Positions 54,312 through 62,537 are shown, numbered from the stretch's first letter. The stretch: DNA of 64,000 nucleotides from JAAYPI01 sp963668615 (GCA_963668615.2 CAXXCL010000002.1:248001-312000), one strand, 5' to 3'. A program made the numbers and translations. The notes: generated by a model from the letters alone, not told the origin.

Positions 54312-55445
54312 ATGTTAGAAAATAGTAAATTTGAATTACCTAGGATGCAATCCGGCAATTATACAAAACAGATTAAAATCTTATCAGACTGCCTACAACG
54401 AGCGATTCCCTTTGTTGCATATCGTTTGCCCGGTAGCGGTAAGATACGTTTATTAGTAGCGGAGAAGGTGGATTCGTTTTTCTTTCAAAGACAAGACTTA
54501 TTTTCTCATCGAGGGTTTGTTTTAGTGCCGTTTGACAATGAAAATACCCCAGCGTATTTTCTTAAAACTCAATTTGATGTAGAGCTGGATTCTCTTTCTA
54601 TTGAACAAATTCAATGGATAGAAGAACAACCAAAAATTCCATTGAATTTAGGAATTTATCATGATTTTTCTTGCTTACTGGATTATCAGCAATCCTTTAA
54701 CAAGCTATTTCAGGCTATTCAACAAGGGAAAATTGAAAAAGCAATTCTTTCACGTTGTCATTTTGTGGAGCATGTTGAAGCTCTAAAAGCCGCTTCTTTC
54801 TTTCTCGATTTGTGCGTGTTACAATCTTCCACCTACAATTATTTATCGTATGTTCCCGATTGTGGTTTATGGATGGGAGCAAGCCCAGAATTGTTTCTGG
54901 GCAGGAATGAATGCTTTTTTGAAACCGTTTCTCTTGCAGGAACCATGAAGCATAGCAAACAAATGGATTGGAGCAAAAAAGATTTGAAAGAGCAAGATAT
55001 TGTAAGCAATTATATTTCCGAACAATTACGAGATTTTAATGTTGACGGTGTTGATAAGATTGGACCCAAGACGGTTTTGGTAGGACAAGTTGCTCATCTG
55101 AAAACTGTTTTTTATTTTTCAAAGGACAGTTTGCCGAAAAATGTCAGTAAATTTGTGGAGGCTTTTCATCCGACTCCTGCGGTGTGCGGTTACCCGAAAA
55201 ATTTGGCAAAACAACTTATTTTGCAAACGGAAACACATCAACGAAGTCTTTATGGCGGTTTCTTGGGCAAAATTGATGCTGATGGACAGTTTTCTTTTTA
55301 TGTCAACATTCGTTGTATGCAGTTTTTTGAAAATGGAGTAGGTCTGTATGTAGGTGGTGGAATTACAGCCATGTCAAATGTTGAGGAGGAGTATAACGAA
55401 ACTCTTTTAAAAGCAGATGGTTTGATGCGAGTACTTTTAAAGTGA
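54312..55445 (+). CDS. menF: Isochorismate synthase
   Basis: About 377 residues from ATG 54312; a TTG 15 codons upstream is open. It is a chorismate-binding enzyme that isomerises chorismate to isochorismate, the first step to menaquinone. Motifs include IEKAILSRCHFVE near 147-159, WMGASPELFLGR near 195-206, SLAGTMKHS near 214-222, FHPTPAVCGYP near 294-304 and the metal-binding YGGFLGKID near 318-326. It opens the rightward operon menF-menD-menB-menC-menE, and this context rules out anthranilate or salicylate synthase. Confidence 0.95.
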   Translation: MLENSKFELPRMQSGNYTKQIKILSDCLQRAIPFVAYRLPGSGKIRLLVAEKVDSFFFQRQDLFSHRGFVLVPFDNENTPAYFLKTQFDVELDSLSIEQIQWIEEQPKIPLNLGIYHDFSCLLDYQQSFNKLFQAIQQGKIEKAILSRCHFVEHVEALKAASFFLDLCVLQSSTYNYLSYVPDCGLWMGASPELFLGRNECFFETVSLAGTMKHSKQMDWSKKDLKEQDIVSNYISEQLRDFNVDGVDKIGPKTVLVGQVAHLKTVFYFSKDSLPKNVSKFVEAFHPTPAVCGYPKNLAKQLILQTETHQRSLYGGFLGKIDADGQFSFYVNIRCMQFFENGVGLYVGGGITAMSNVEEEYNETLLKADGLMRVLLK

Positions 55446-55488
55446 TAATCTTCTTTTCTCGAGATTGGAATAATTGATAATTTAATAT

Positions 55489-57177
55489 ATGACTAAACAA
55501 TTTTCGGATAAAAAAACAGCCAAAGCCTTAGTCGATTTATGTGTGGAAGGAGGTATACGTGAAGTCGTACTATCCCCGGGTTCTCGCAATGCTCCTTTAA
55601 TTTTTTCTTTTTCTGCTTGCGATGAGATTAAAAAATTTACCATAGTAGACGAACGTAGTGCTGCTTTTTTTGCTTTGGGAATGGCTCAACAACTGGGTCG
55701 TCCTGTCGGTTTAGTCTGTACCAGTGGTACCGCTGCCTTGAACTATGCACCTGCCATTGCCGAAGCTTACTATCAGCAAATTCCATTGGTCGTGATTACA
55801 GCTGATCGTCCACAAGAATGGATAGACCAGGCTGATGGACAAACTATCCGTCAGGATAAAGTTTATGCAAACTACATTAAGTATTCATGCACATTACCCG
55901 CGGAAATACATTCTCATGAGGATGAATGGCAATTGAATCGTTTTGTGAGTGAGGCATTGTTTTTTTGTATGTACCAAAGCAAGGGACCTGTGCATATTAA
56001 TGTTCCATTGACTGAACCGTTATACGGTAGAACTGTATGTAATACCCCTAAATTAAAGCTTTATACTAGGTGTAAGGCTGAATCACACGTAATAACCAAT
56101 CAATTGCAAGAAATCATTAAAAAATATGATTCTTCAAAGTCTGTAATGATTTTAGTCGGTTTACAAAAGCCTAATGTGCAACTGAATGAGTTATTAAATG
56201 TTTTGGCAGAAGAAAAGAATGTGCTCGTATTATCCGAAACAACTTCCAATCTTAACAATAAAAATTTTATTGTATGCATTGACCGTGTCTTGGCATCCAT
56301 TGATTCGGAAAACCAACATGCTTTAGCTCCGGATTTATTAATTACTTTTGATGGGCAGGTAACATCCAAAAATATCAAGGTATTATTGCGAAAAAATAAA
56401 CCTCAAGAACATTGGCATATCAGTTTGTCGCCCAATGTTCCAGATACTTATAGAGCTTTAACTGCTTCAATTGAAATGACACCTGTCTCTTTTTTAGAAG
56501 CCATTAGCAAAGCAGGAAAACCTAAGCGAAAAGACTACATAAATTCCTGGCTGATGCAAAATAAATTGGCGTGGCAAAAACACAATTGTTTTGTAGACCA
56601 ATTGGCTTGGAGTGATTTGAGGTTTTTTTCCTTGTTGAAGAATTCTATGCCACAGGGTTATATGTTGCAAATCGCCAATAGCACACCGATACGTTATGTA
56701 CAATTATTTGAAGAATACAGTAAATTTTTCTGTTTTTCAAACCGAGGAACCAATGGCATAGATGGTTGTACCAGTACTGCTGTTGGTGCGGCTTTTGTTT
56801 CTGATAAACCAACCTTGTTCATTACCGGCGATTTGAGTTTCTTTTATGATAGCAATGGTTTGTGGAACAATTACTTGCGACCCGATTTTAAAATTATTGT
56901 CATTAATAACGGCGGTGGAGGTATATTCCGCCATATTTCAGGACCAATGGACAATGAAGAAATGGAATCCTATTTTGAGGTAAAACAAAATATTTCTTGT
57001 GAGTTGTTGGTTAAATGTTTTGGTCTCGATTATCATTGTTGTGAGAATGAGGCTGAAGTTTTAACTAAGCTTCCTGACTTTTTTTCTAAAAATGATAAAG
57101 CTCAGGTATTGGAAATTAAAACACCTCGTTTGGAAAATGCAAAAATTCTGAAAGAATATTTTAATCACCTGAAATAA
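55489..57177 (+). CDS. menD: SEPHCHC synthase
   Basis: A 562-residue thiamine-diphosphate enzyme joining 2-oxoglutarate and isochorismate. The N-terminal domain has VVLSPGSRNAPL near 23-34 and the cofactor-activating glutamate in VDERSAAFFALG near 55. The C-terminal cofactor domain has GDLSFFYDSNGLWNNY, then INNGGGGIFRHI, the GDx-NN ThDP motif. Lengths and order are normal for MenD. 43 bases follow menF. Confidence 0.96.
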   Translation: MTKQFSDKKTAKALVDLCVEGGIREVVLSPGSRNAPLIFSFSACDEIKKFTIVDERSAAFFALGMAQQLGRPVGLVCTSGTAALNYAPAIAEAYYQQIPLVVITADRPQEWIDQADGQTIRQDKVYANYIKYSCTLPAEIHSHEDEWQLNRFVSEALFFCMYQSKGPVHINVPLTEPLYGRTVCNTPKLKLYTRCKAESHVITNQLQEIIKKYDSSKSVMILVGLQKPNVQLNELLNVLAEEKNVLVLSETTSNLNNKNFIVCIDRVLASIDSENQHALAPDLLITFDGQVTSKNIKVLLRKNKPQEHWHISLSPNVPDTYRALTASIEMTPVSFLEAISKAGKPKRKDYINSWLMQNKLAWQKHNCFVDQLAWSDLRFFSLLKNSMPQGYMLQIANSTPIRYVQLFEEYSKFFCFSNRGTNGIDGCTSTAVGAAFVSDKPTLFITGDLSFFYDSNGLWNNYLRPDFKIIVINNGGGGIFRHISGPMDNEEMESYFEVKQNISCELLVKCFGLDYHCCENEAEVLTKLPDFFSKNDKAQVLEIKTPRLENAKILKEYFNHLK

Positions 57178-57202
57178 ATAATTTGTTAATTAATATACAG
57201 AT

Positions 57203-58024
57203 ATGACACAAAGAAATTGGATTTCCATAAAGGAATACAAAGACATTAAATTTGAGTTTTGGGAAGGAATAGCCAAGCTGACCATTAACCGTCCACAAGT
57301 GCGTAACGCTTTTCGTCCGCAAACCATTAACGAATTGTTGGAGGCTTTCGATATTTGTCGTGAGCGTATGGATATCGGTGTGGTGGTACTTACAGGAGCT
57401 GGAGATAAGGCTTTTTGTTCTGGTGGCGACCAAAAAGTGAAAGGTTTGGGTGGCTATATTGATGATAATGGAGTACCTCGTCTTAATGTACTTGATTTAC
57501 ACAAGAAGATTCGTTCTTTGCCTAAACCGGTCGTGGCTATGGTGAATGGTTTTGCCATAGGTGGTGGACATGTGTTGCATGTGGTGTGCGATCTTTCCAT
57601 TGCTTCTGAAAATGCTATTTTCGGACAAACCGGACCTAAAGTAGGAAGTTTTGATGCCGGCTTTGGGTCATCTTATTTAGCCAGTGTGGTAGGACAAAAG
57701 AAAGCTCGTGAGATTTGGTTTCTTTGCCAACAATATTCGGCTCAAGAAGCTTTAGATATGGGATTGGTAAACAAAGTTGTACCGTTGGATCAGTTGGAAG
57801 ATACTACCGTAGAATGGTGTCAAATTATGCTCTCTCGTAGTCATACTGCTTTACGCATGATTAAACGCGGTTTGAATGCCGAACTCGATGGTCAGGCTGG
57901 TTTGATGGAGTTTGCGGGAGATGCTACGTTAATGTATTACCTCATGGAAGAAGCCCAAGAAGGCAAAAATGCTTTTTTGGAAAAACGTACTCCTAATTTT
58001 AAGAAATTTCCTAAATTTCCTTGA
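57203..58024 (+). CDS. menB: 1,4-dihydroxy-2-naphthoyl-CoA synthase
   Basis: A 273-residue crotonase-fold enzyme that closes the naphthoquinone ring from o-succinylbenzoyl-CoA. FCSGGDQKVKG near 72-82, FAIGGGHVLHVVCDLSIA near 116-133 (oxyanion hole) and GQTGPKVGSFDAGFGSSYLA near 141-160 are the characteristic MenB blocks, including the bicarbonate/aspartate region. It begins 25 bases after menD. Confidence 0.97.
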   Translation: MTQRNWISIKEYKDIKFEFWEGIAKLTINRPQVRNAFRPQTINELLEAFDICRERMDIGVVVLTGAGDKAFCSGGDQKVKGLGGYIDDNGVPRLNVLDLHKKIRSLPKPVVAMVNGFAIGGGHVLHVVCDLSIASENAIFGQTGPKVGSFDAGFGSSYLASVVGQKKAREIWFLCQQYSAQEALDMGLVNKVVPLDQLEDTTVEWCQIMLSRSHTALRMIKRGLNAELDGQAGLMEFAGDATLMYYLMEEAQEGKNAFLEKRTPNFKKFPKFP

Positions 58025-58047
58025 AAGATTAATTTGAGGTTACTTCT

Positions 58048-59097
58048 ATGACTATGCAGGCAAAATTTCGAAAACATACCCTTCAATTTATTATACCAGG
58101 AGGTACTTCACGTGGGGTTTTGCAGAAAAAAGACAGTTGGTTTATTCAACTTTGGGAAGATGCAAATCCTTTGGTGTGTGGAGTAGGAGAGTGTTCTATT
58201 ATTCCAAAGCTTAGTGTAGATGACGTACCCGAATTGGAAGCCAAGATTGTGGAAAGTGTGTCGAATATAAACCAGCTTATGGATAATGCATTTCATGCTG
58301 ATTTACAGGTGTATCCTGCTTTGCGTTTTGCACTAGAAACTGCTTTGCTTGATTTGCAAACAGGGGGAAAAAAACAGCTTTTTTTATCTGAATTTACCCA
58401 AGGGAAAGCCTCTATTCCAATCAACGGGTTAATTTGGATGGGTAATTTTGATTTTATGTGGCATCAGGCTGAAAAGAAATTCAAACAAGGTTTTTCTGTC
58501 TTAAAAATGAAAGTCGGGGCACTGGATTTTGATGAAGAAATCTATTTCATTTCACAACTTCGTAAATGTTTTCCTGGAATTGAACTACGTTTGGATGCCA
58601 ATGGAGGTTTCCCTTTGGATGAGGCTTTGGAACGGTTATGTGCTCTGAATCAGTTCCATATTCATTCTATAGAACAGCCCATTAAAGCTCAAAATACAGG
58701 TAAAATGGCGGAACTTTGTAAAAAATCTCCTATTCCAATTGCTCTTGACGAAGAGTTGATCGGCATATATGAGAAAAAATCTAAAGAGCAATTGTTGAAA
58801 GACATCAAACCTCAATATATTATTTTAAAGCCTTCCTTATTAGGAGGATTTCAGGCATCTGATGAATGGATCTTTTTGTCTGAAAAAATGAACATTGGAT
58901 GGTGGGCTACTTCGGCTTTAGAGTCCAATATAGGTTTGAATGCTATTGCTCAATGGGCTTTTACCAAAAATAATCCATTGCCTCAAGGTTTAGGAACGGG
59001 AAGTTTGTATGAAAACAACATTGCCTCACCACTCGTCGTAGAAAATGGATGTCTGCATTTTAAACCCAATATGCCCTGGGCTGATTCGGTTGAGTGA
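58048..59097 (+). CDS. menC: o-Succinylbenzoate synthase
   Basis: A 349-residue enolase-superfamily dehydratase. The catalytic lysine lies in VLKMKVGA near 150-157; metal ligands are in LRLDANGG near 181-188, SIEQPI near 208-213 and ALDEEL near 231-236; a second lysine is in YIILKPSLLGG near 254-264. All are present. It converts SHCHC to o-succinylbenzoate. The likely first step after MenD, MenH, is not in this operon. Confidence 0.94.
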   Translation: MTMQAKFRKHTLQFIIPGGTSRGVLQKKDSWFIQLWEDANPLVCGVGECSIIPKLSVDDVPELEAKIVESVSNINQLMDNAFHADLQVYPALRFALETALLDLQTGGKKQLFLSEFTQGKASIPINGLIWMGNFDFMWHQAEKKFKQGFSVLKMKVGALDFDEEIYFISQLRKCFPGIELRLDANGGFPLDEALERLCALNQFHIHSIEQPIKAQNTGKMAELCKKSPIPIALDEELIGIYEKKSKEQLLKDIKPQYIILKPSLLGGFQASDEWIFLSEKMNIGWWATSALESNIGLNAIAQWAFTKNNPLPQGLGTGSLYENNIASPLVVENGCLHFKPNMPWADSVE

Positions 59098-59114
59098 ATG
59101 TAAAAAAATAAAAC

Positions 59115-60197
59115 ATGTTATCCCTTATTTTCTCCGAACATACATCTCAAGAATGGGTTACAATTTCTAACGAGAAGCTTTTCCAAACTGGTTTGGCAGA
59201 TTGGGAAAAATCCTTGTGGCGTTTTATTGCGGATTGGTATTCGGATAGTCCTTTTGTTACAGTTCAAACCTCAGGTTCTACAGGTACGCCTAAGTCGATA
59301 GAAGTGAGCAAAAAAATGATGTGTGTATCTGCCCGAAAAACCCTACAATTTCTTAATATTAAACCCAATAATACAGCCTTACTTTGTCTTTCGGCTGATT
59401 ATATTGCCGGCAAGATGATGATTGTTCGTTCCATTTTAGGAGACTTAAGATTGTTTGCTGTGGCACCTTCCGGTAAGCCTTTGATGGATTTTTCGCATTT
59501 TGTGGATTTTTCGGCAATGGTTCCCATGCAGGTCTTTCAACAATTGAAAGAGGTCGATTCTCTAAATCGTATAGGAAAATTATTAGTGGGAGGGGGTGCT
59601 GTTTCGTCGCAGTTGTCGGAGAGCTTGCAAGTCTGTTCATGTATGGCTTATGAAAGTTATGGAATGACAGAGACGGTTTCGCACATTGCCTTGAGACGTA
59701 TCAATGGTAATGAGAGGCAAGAAGGATTTGTGCCGATGAAGAATGTATCTGTTTCATTAGATGAGCGAGGCTGTTTACTTATTGATGCTCCGGATTTACT
59801 GACAAAATCGCTGCAAACAAATGATAGTGCAGAGATTTTTCCGTCAGGTGAGTTTCGTATTCTAGGTAGGATAGATAATGTAATTAATTCGGGAGGTATC
59901 AAAATTCAACCTGAGGAAATAGAACGGAAAATAACGCCATTTTTTATGAGAAATTTCGTTATTAGCTGTGCGGCTGATGATAAATTGGGCGAAAAGCTGG
60001 TGTTGGTTTCCGAAGAATCATTGAATCCGGAGCAAATACAGCTTATTAATAGCAATTTGCATCCATATGAACGCATACGTTCGTATATACAACTTTCACC
60101 CTTTCCTCAAACAACTACTCATAAAATCGACAGACCTGCTGTTAAGCGTTTTGTTTCTGAGCATTTTGGAAATTCCTTAAATGATATTTTTCATTGA
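59115..60197 (+). CDS. menE: o-Succinylbenzoate-CoA ligase
   Basis: A 360-residue AMP-forming ligase activating o-succinylbenzoate for MenB. The P-loop-like QTSGSTGTPKSIEVSK is near 53-68, YESYGMTETVSHIALR near 180-195, the hinge/GRIDNVINSGGIKIQPEEIE near 255-275 and the C-terminal catalytic lysine in HKIDRPAVKRF. It is shorter than the about 450-residue enterobacterial type but a common Bacteroidetes length. Last gene of the operon. Confidence 0.92.
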   Translation: MLSLIFSEHTSQEWVTISNEKLFQTGLADWEKSLWRFIADWYSDSPFVTVQTSGSTGTPKSIEVSKKMMCVSARKTLQFLNIKPNNTALLCLSADYIAGKMMIVRSILGDLRLFAVAPSGKPLMDFSHFVDFSAMVPMQVFQQLKEVDSLNRIGKLLVGGGAVSSQLSESLQVCSCMAYESYGMTETVSHIALRRINGNERQEGFVPMKNVSVSLDERGCLLIDAPDLLTKSLQTNDSAEIFPSGEFRILGRIDNVINSGGIKIQPEEIERKITPFFMRNFVISCAADDKLGEKLVLVSEESLNPEQIQLINSNLHPYERIRSYIQLSPFPQTTTHKIDRPAVKRFVSEHFGNSLNDIFH

Positions 60198-60225
60198 TAT
60201 TGATAGCCTTCAATTAATTAAATAA

Positions 60226-60378
60226 ATGAAAGCAAGAAAACGAAACCTGAAATTGAATTCAGAGACATTAAAAGCAATTGAAGATGCAAAGAATGGAAAA
60301 ATTATTCGGTGTGAAAATGCAAAAGATATGATTAAAAAACTTAATCCTAAATCTTCTATTCGGGGAAATGTTGTGTGA
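60226..60378 (+). CDS. Antitoxin-like mini-protein (RelB/ParD-type tail), orphan
   Basis: A 50-residue frame too short for usual gene calls: MKARKRNLKLNSETLKAIED onwards, then AKNGKIIRCENAKDMIKKLN. The pattern S-x-E-T-L-K-A-I-E-D-A-x-N-G-K followed by a short helix resembles the C-terminal half of RelB/DinJ-like type II antitoxins. No toxin gene follows; the stop codon falls inside the first 45-bp direct repeat. It may be a remnant or an orphan antitoxin. The similarity is judged by eye. Confidence 0.4.
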   Translation: MKARKRNLKLNSETLKAIEDAKNGKIIRCENAKDMIKKLNPKSSIRGNVV

Positions 60379-60418
60379 TTTGCTTTCAAAAAATTGTATC
60401 TTTGACTTTATAAACAAC
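60374..60418 (+). repeat. 45-bp direct repeat, copy 1 (contains promoter-like element)
   Basis: Identical at all 45 positions to 61331-61375, 957 bases away. It starts TGTGATTTGC, ends TATAAACAAC and contains TATCTTTG (60397-60404), an exact -7 box. It lies at the 3' end of the antitoxin-like frame and 46 bases before the small exported-protein gene, whose promoter it may supply. Confidence 0.9.
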
Positions 60419-60463
60419 AATTATACATTTGTAGCATTATTAATTCTTAAAAATTATATGATT

Positions 60464-60787
60464 ATGAAAAAAATTATTTTACTACTGGCTATTATGTCAA
60501 TGGCGTTCTCTTTTTCGATGAATGCTCAGGAACAATTGCCTAAAAAGGAATATGTCTATTGTGAAATCGTTGGGTTTCAAAAACTGGGATCTTATGATAA
60601 ATGTAAGATTTATATTTGTTACGGAGATACCGAAAATGAAGATTTAGAGACTAAATCAATGATATTAGCTCTAAATCAGATGGTTTCTCGTGGATGGGAG
60701 CTTGTTGAACCGTATATGCAAACATCGGCAACAAATGTCTATATTTTTCGTTATTTGATGAAGAAGGAAGTAGATCCAAAGAAGTAA
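60464..60787 (+). CDS. Small exported hypothetical protein
   Basis: A 107-residue protein from ATG 60464. The signal peptide MKKIILLLAIMSMAFSFSMNA gives a mature domain starting QEQLPKKEYVYCEIVG. KCKIYICYGDTENED and the MILALNQMVSRGWELVEPYM segment resemble small beta/alpha DUF4177-like domains, which is a tentative observation. Longer open frame upstream runs through the 45-bp repeat and is not real coding. It ends at a bidirectional hairpin shared with the XRE gene. Confidence 0.7.
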   Translation: MKKIILLLAIMSMAFSFSMNAQEQLPKKEYVYCEIVGFQKLGSYDKCKIYICYGDTENEDLETKSMILALNQMVSRGWELVEPYMQTSATNVYIFRYLMKKEVDPKK

Positions 60788-60798
60788 ACGTAATATTT

Positions 60799-60836
60799 GA
60801 AATAAAAAAAAGAGGCTTTAGCCTCTTTTTTTTATT
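60799..60836. terminator. Bidirectional terminator between the exported protein and the XRE gene
   Basis: AAATAAAAAAAAGAGGC pairs with GCCTCTTTTTTTTATTT around a TTTA loop, symmetrical for both directions. The loop holds the XRE stop codon. Confidence 0.85.
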
Positions 60837-61069
60837 TCAAATTCTGTTCTGCAATTGGGACATCGGAATTCATTTCTTATTGTCCGCTGAAATAAATCCA
60901 CAACGTCTACTTCCAATATATTCGCTATTTCTTCTAATCTTTTTATAGGAGGATTTCCTTTATCTCCTAATGCTATTGCTAATCCTGTTTCTGTCATTCC
61001 TATTTTTGCTGCCAATTCTTTTGAAGTAATTCCTTTGCTTTTAAGAATCTCTTTAACTCTCAGTTTCAT
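60818..61069 (-). CDS. XRE-family regulator with C-terminal zinc ribbon
   Basis: An 83-residue protein. Residues 1-62 form a Cro/CI-type helix-turn-helix (VKEILKSKGITSKELAAKIG, MTETGLAIALGDKGNPP, LEEIANILEVDVVDLF). The C-terminal tail has a single CPNC pair (near 73-76) after an FR, a half zinc ribbon that could bind metal as a dimer or be a redox switch. Upstream lie a TAATTTTG -7 box (61108-61101) and a perfect inverted repeat (61150-61168) fit for autoregulation. Confidence 0.88.
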   Translation of the reverse strand: MKLRVKEILKSKGITSKELAAKIGMTETGLAIALGDKGNPPIKRLEEIANILEVDVVDLFQRTIRNEFRCPNCRTEFEIKKRG

Positions 61070-61100
61070 TTTAATGTTTTTTTTGATTAAATGTTCTTCG

Positions 61101-61108
61101 CAAAATTA
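61101..61108 (-). promoter_or_regulatory. -7 element of the XRE gene
   Basis: TAATTTTG read leftward, an exact TAnnTTTG match, 32 bases before the XRE ATG. Confidence 0.5.
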
Positions 61109-61149
61109 CTGCTATTTGATTATTTTTTAACACTATATATTTTTCTTGT

Positions 61150-61168
61150 ATGTAAATGATATTTACAT
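61150..61168. promoter_or_regulatory. Operator-like perfect inverted repeat
   Basis: ATGTAAAT, a GAT spacer, then ATTTACAT: 8-bp half-sites with perfect dyad symmetry between the divergent XRE gene and the small ORF at 61211. Size and position suit a Cro/CI-like dimer. Confidence 0.55.
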
Positions 61169-61210
61169 TTTTCGAAAATGATTTAATTTGAATTTATATT
61201 CTAGTAAAAC

Positions 61211-61378
61211 ATGAAAAAAATGAATGTTATTAAAAAAAGAGGACGTTTTTCGTCTAAACAATTGTTAGAGGTTATTAACGATATAGCAAAAGTTGCTAAA
61301 GTTCAGGAAAAGTATACCGGTCTACTTAGTTGTGATTTGCTTTCAAAAAATTGTATCTTTGACTTTATAAACAACTAA
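61211..61378 (+). CDS. Small ORF divergent from the XRE gene, running through repeat copy 2
   Basis: A 55-residue frame (MKKMNVIKKRGRFSSKQLLE, then VINDIAKVAKVQEKYTG). Its last 15 residues are encoded by the 45-bp repeat, and the stop codon follows one base after it. The N-terminal 40 residues are basic and helical. It could be a real mini-gene whose end was replaced by the repeat, or a chance frame. Family not recognised. Confidence 0.35.
   Translation: MKKMNVIKKRGRFSSKQLLEVINDIAKVAKVQEKYTGLLSCDLLSKNCIFDFINN
61331..61375 (+). repeat. 45-bp direct repeat, copy 2 (contains promoter-like element)
   Basis: Perfect copy of 60374-60418. The -7 box TATCTTTG is at 61354-61361, and a TTG at 61330-61332 is 21 bases ahead as a possible -33 element. 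The next 80 bases lead to a terminator without any reading frame. Confidence 0.9.
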
Positions 61379-61455
61379 TTGATAGTGCAAAATAATTGGC
61401 GTTGGTTGTGAAAACATCTAAAGTGGCCTTGTAGTAATACAGGGTCGTTTTTTTT
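61368..61455 (+). ncRNA. Candidate short transcript from repeat copy 2 to a terminator
   Basis: From the expected start site of the copy 2 promoter (about 61368) to the T run at 61448-61455 is roughly 85 nucleotides without coding potential. Its 3' end is a hairpin, GGCCTTGT (61425-61432) with ACAGGGTC (61439-61446; two G-U pairs), then eight T residues. It could be a small RNA, or merely the 3' untranslated end of the ORF at 61211. Confidence 0.35.
61425..61455 (+). terminator. Terminator closing the 60-61 kb cassette
   Basis: Eight-base-pair stem (61425-61432 with 61439-61446) and a TTTTTTTT tract directly after. It isolates the cassette from the aldo/keto reductase gene. Confidence 0.7.
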
Positions 61456-61544
61456 ATGGATGATTGTTCTAATTATTTGTACAGCAACAAAATAAATGTA
61501 TTTTTACCATCGCGTTTATTTTGAATATTTACAAAACAAAAATT

Positions 61545-62462
61545 ATGAAGAAGATAACCATTGGAACGAGCGATTTGCAAGCATCTCCCATTATTTTGGG
61601 ATGCATGAGAATAGGAGAGATGTCTGTAAATGAGTTGGAACGATTCGTCTTTACTACCATTGAAAATGGGGTTAACTATTTCGATCATGCCGATATTTAT
61701 TGGGAGGGTAGGTCGGAAGAGCTTTTTGGTCAGGTGGTAAGTCAGCATCCTAATTTACGACAAAAAATAGTAATACAAACCAAATGCGGCATTAGAAACG
61801 CTTTTTATGATTTTTCCAAAGAACATATTTTGTCTTCTGTAGACGCTAGTTTGAAAAGGTTACGTACCGATTTTTTGGATGTTCTGTTACTACATCGCCC
61901 TGATACACTCATGGAACCTGATGAAGTCAATGAGGCTTTTGAAATTCTTTATAAAAGCGGAAAGGTGCGTCATTTTGGAGTTAGTAATCAAAATCCGATG
62001 CAAGTTGAATTATTGGGAAGTAAAGTTCAACAGCCGCTTATAATCAATCAATTGCAGTTTAGTATCATGTTTGCAGGATTGGTTGATAGTGGCATGAATG
62101 TCAATATGACCAATCCTTCATCAGTAATGCATGATGGAAGCACGTTGGAATATTGTCGATTAAAAAATATGACCATTCAGGCATGGTCTCCCTTTCAATT
62201 TGGTCATTTTGAAGGGGTTTTTCTTGATAATAGTCGTTTTCCAGATCTCAATAACAAAATCAATGAATTGGCCTGGATAAAAAAAGTATCCAATACCGCA
62301 ATAGCTGCTGCATGGATTTTGAGACATCCTGCTCATATGCAAGTAATTACGGGTACTACTAATGCACAACGTTTATCCGATATATGCAAAGCTACAGAAG
62401 TAGAACTTACACGGGAAGAATGGTATGCTATTTATCGTGCAGGAGGGCATCCTTTGCCATAA
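61545..62462 (+). CDS. Aldo/keto reductase (YdhF-like)
   Basis: A 305-residue TIM-barrel NADPH oxidoreductase from ATG 61545; a TTG start eight codons upstream is less likely. Catalytic tetrad residues are visible: D in YFDHADIYW and its Y (near 47-54), K in IQTKCGI (near 79) and H in LLLHRPD (near 111). The C-terminal cofactor site is TGTTNAQRLSDI. The DHADIYW and LLLHRPD variants match E. coli YdhF. It would reduce aldehydes or ketones; natural substrate unknown. Stand-alone gene. Confidence 0.92.
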   Translation: MKKITIGTSDLQASPIILGCMRIGEMSVNELERFVFTTIENGVNYFDHADIYWEGRSEELFGQVVSQHPNLRQKIVIQTKCGIRNAFYDFSKEHILSSVDASLKRLRTDFLDVLLLHRPDTLMEPDEVNEAFEILYKSGKVRHFGVSNQNPMQVELLGSKVQQPLIINQLQFSIMFAGLVDSGMNVNMTNPSSVMHDGSTLEYCRLKNMTIQAWSPFQFGHFEGVFLDNSRFPDLNNKINELAWIKKVSNTAIAAAWILRHPAHMQVITGTTNAQRLSDICKATEVELTREEWYAIYRAGGHPLP

Positions 62463-62482
62463 CTTTTCAGAATAAATGGCAT

Positions 62483-62521
62483 AAAAAAAGCATACTCCAG
62501 TATCGGAATATGCTTTTTTTT
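62483..62521. terminator. Bidirectional terminator between AKR and amylase
   Basis: AAAAAAAGCATACTCC pairs with GGAATATGCTTTTTTT (one mismatch) around AGTATC, with A and T tracts on both outer sides. Confidence 0.85.
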
Positions 62522-62537
62522 GTTACTAAGAATTTCG

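Noticed and set aside
60368..60463. Upstream extension of the small exported protein
   Set aside because: It would translate through the 45-bp repeat and place residues before an evident signal peptide; the start at 60464 gives a standard signal sequence.
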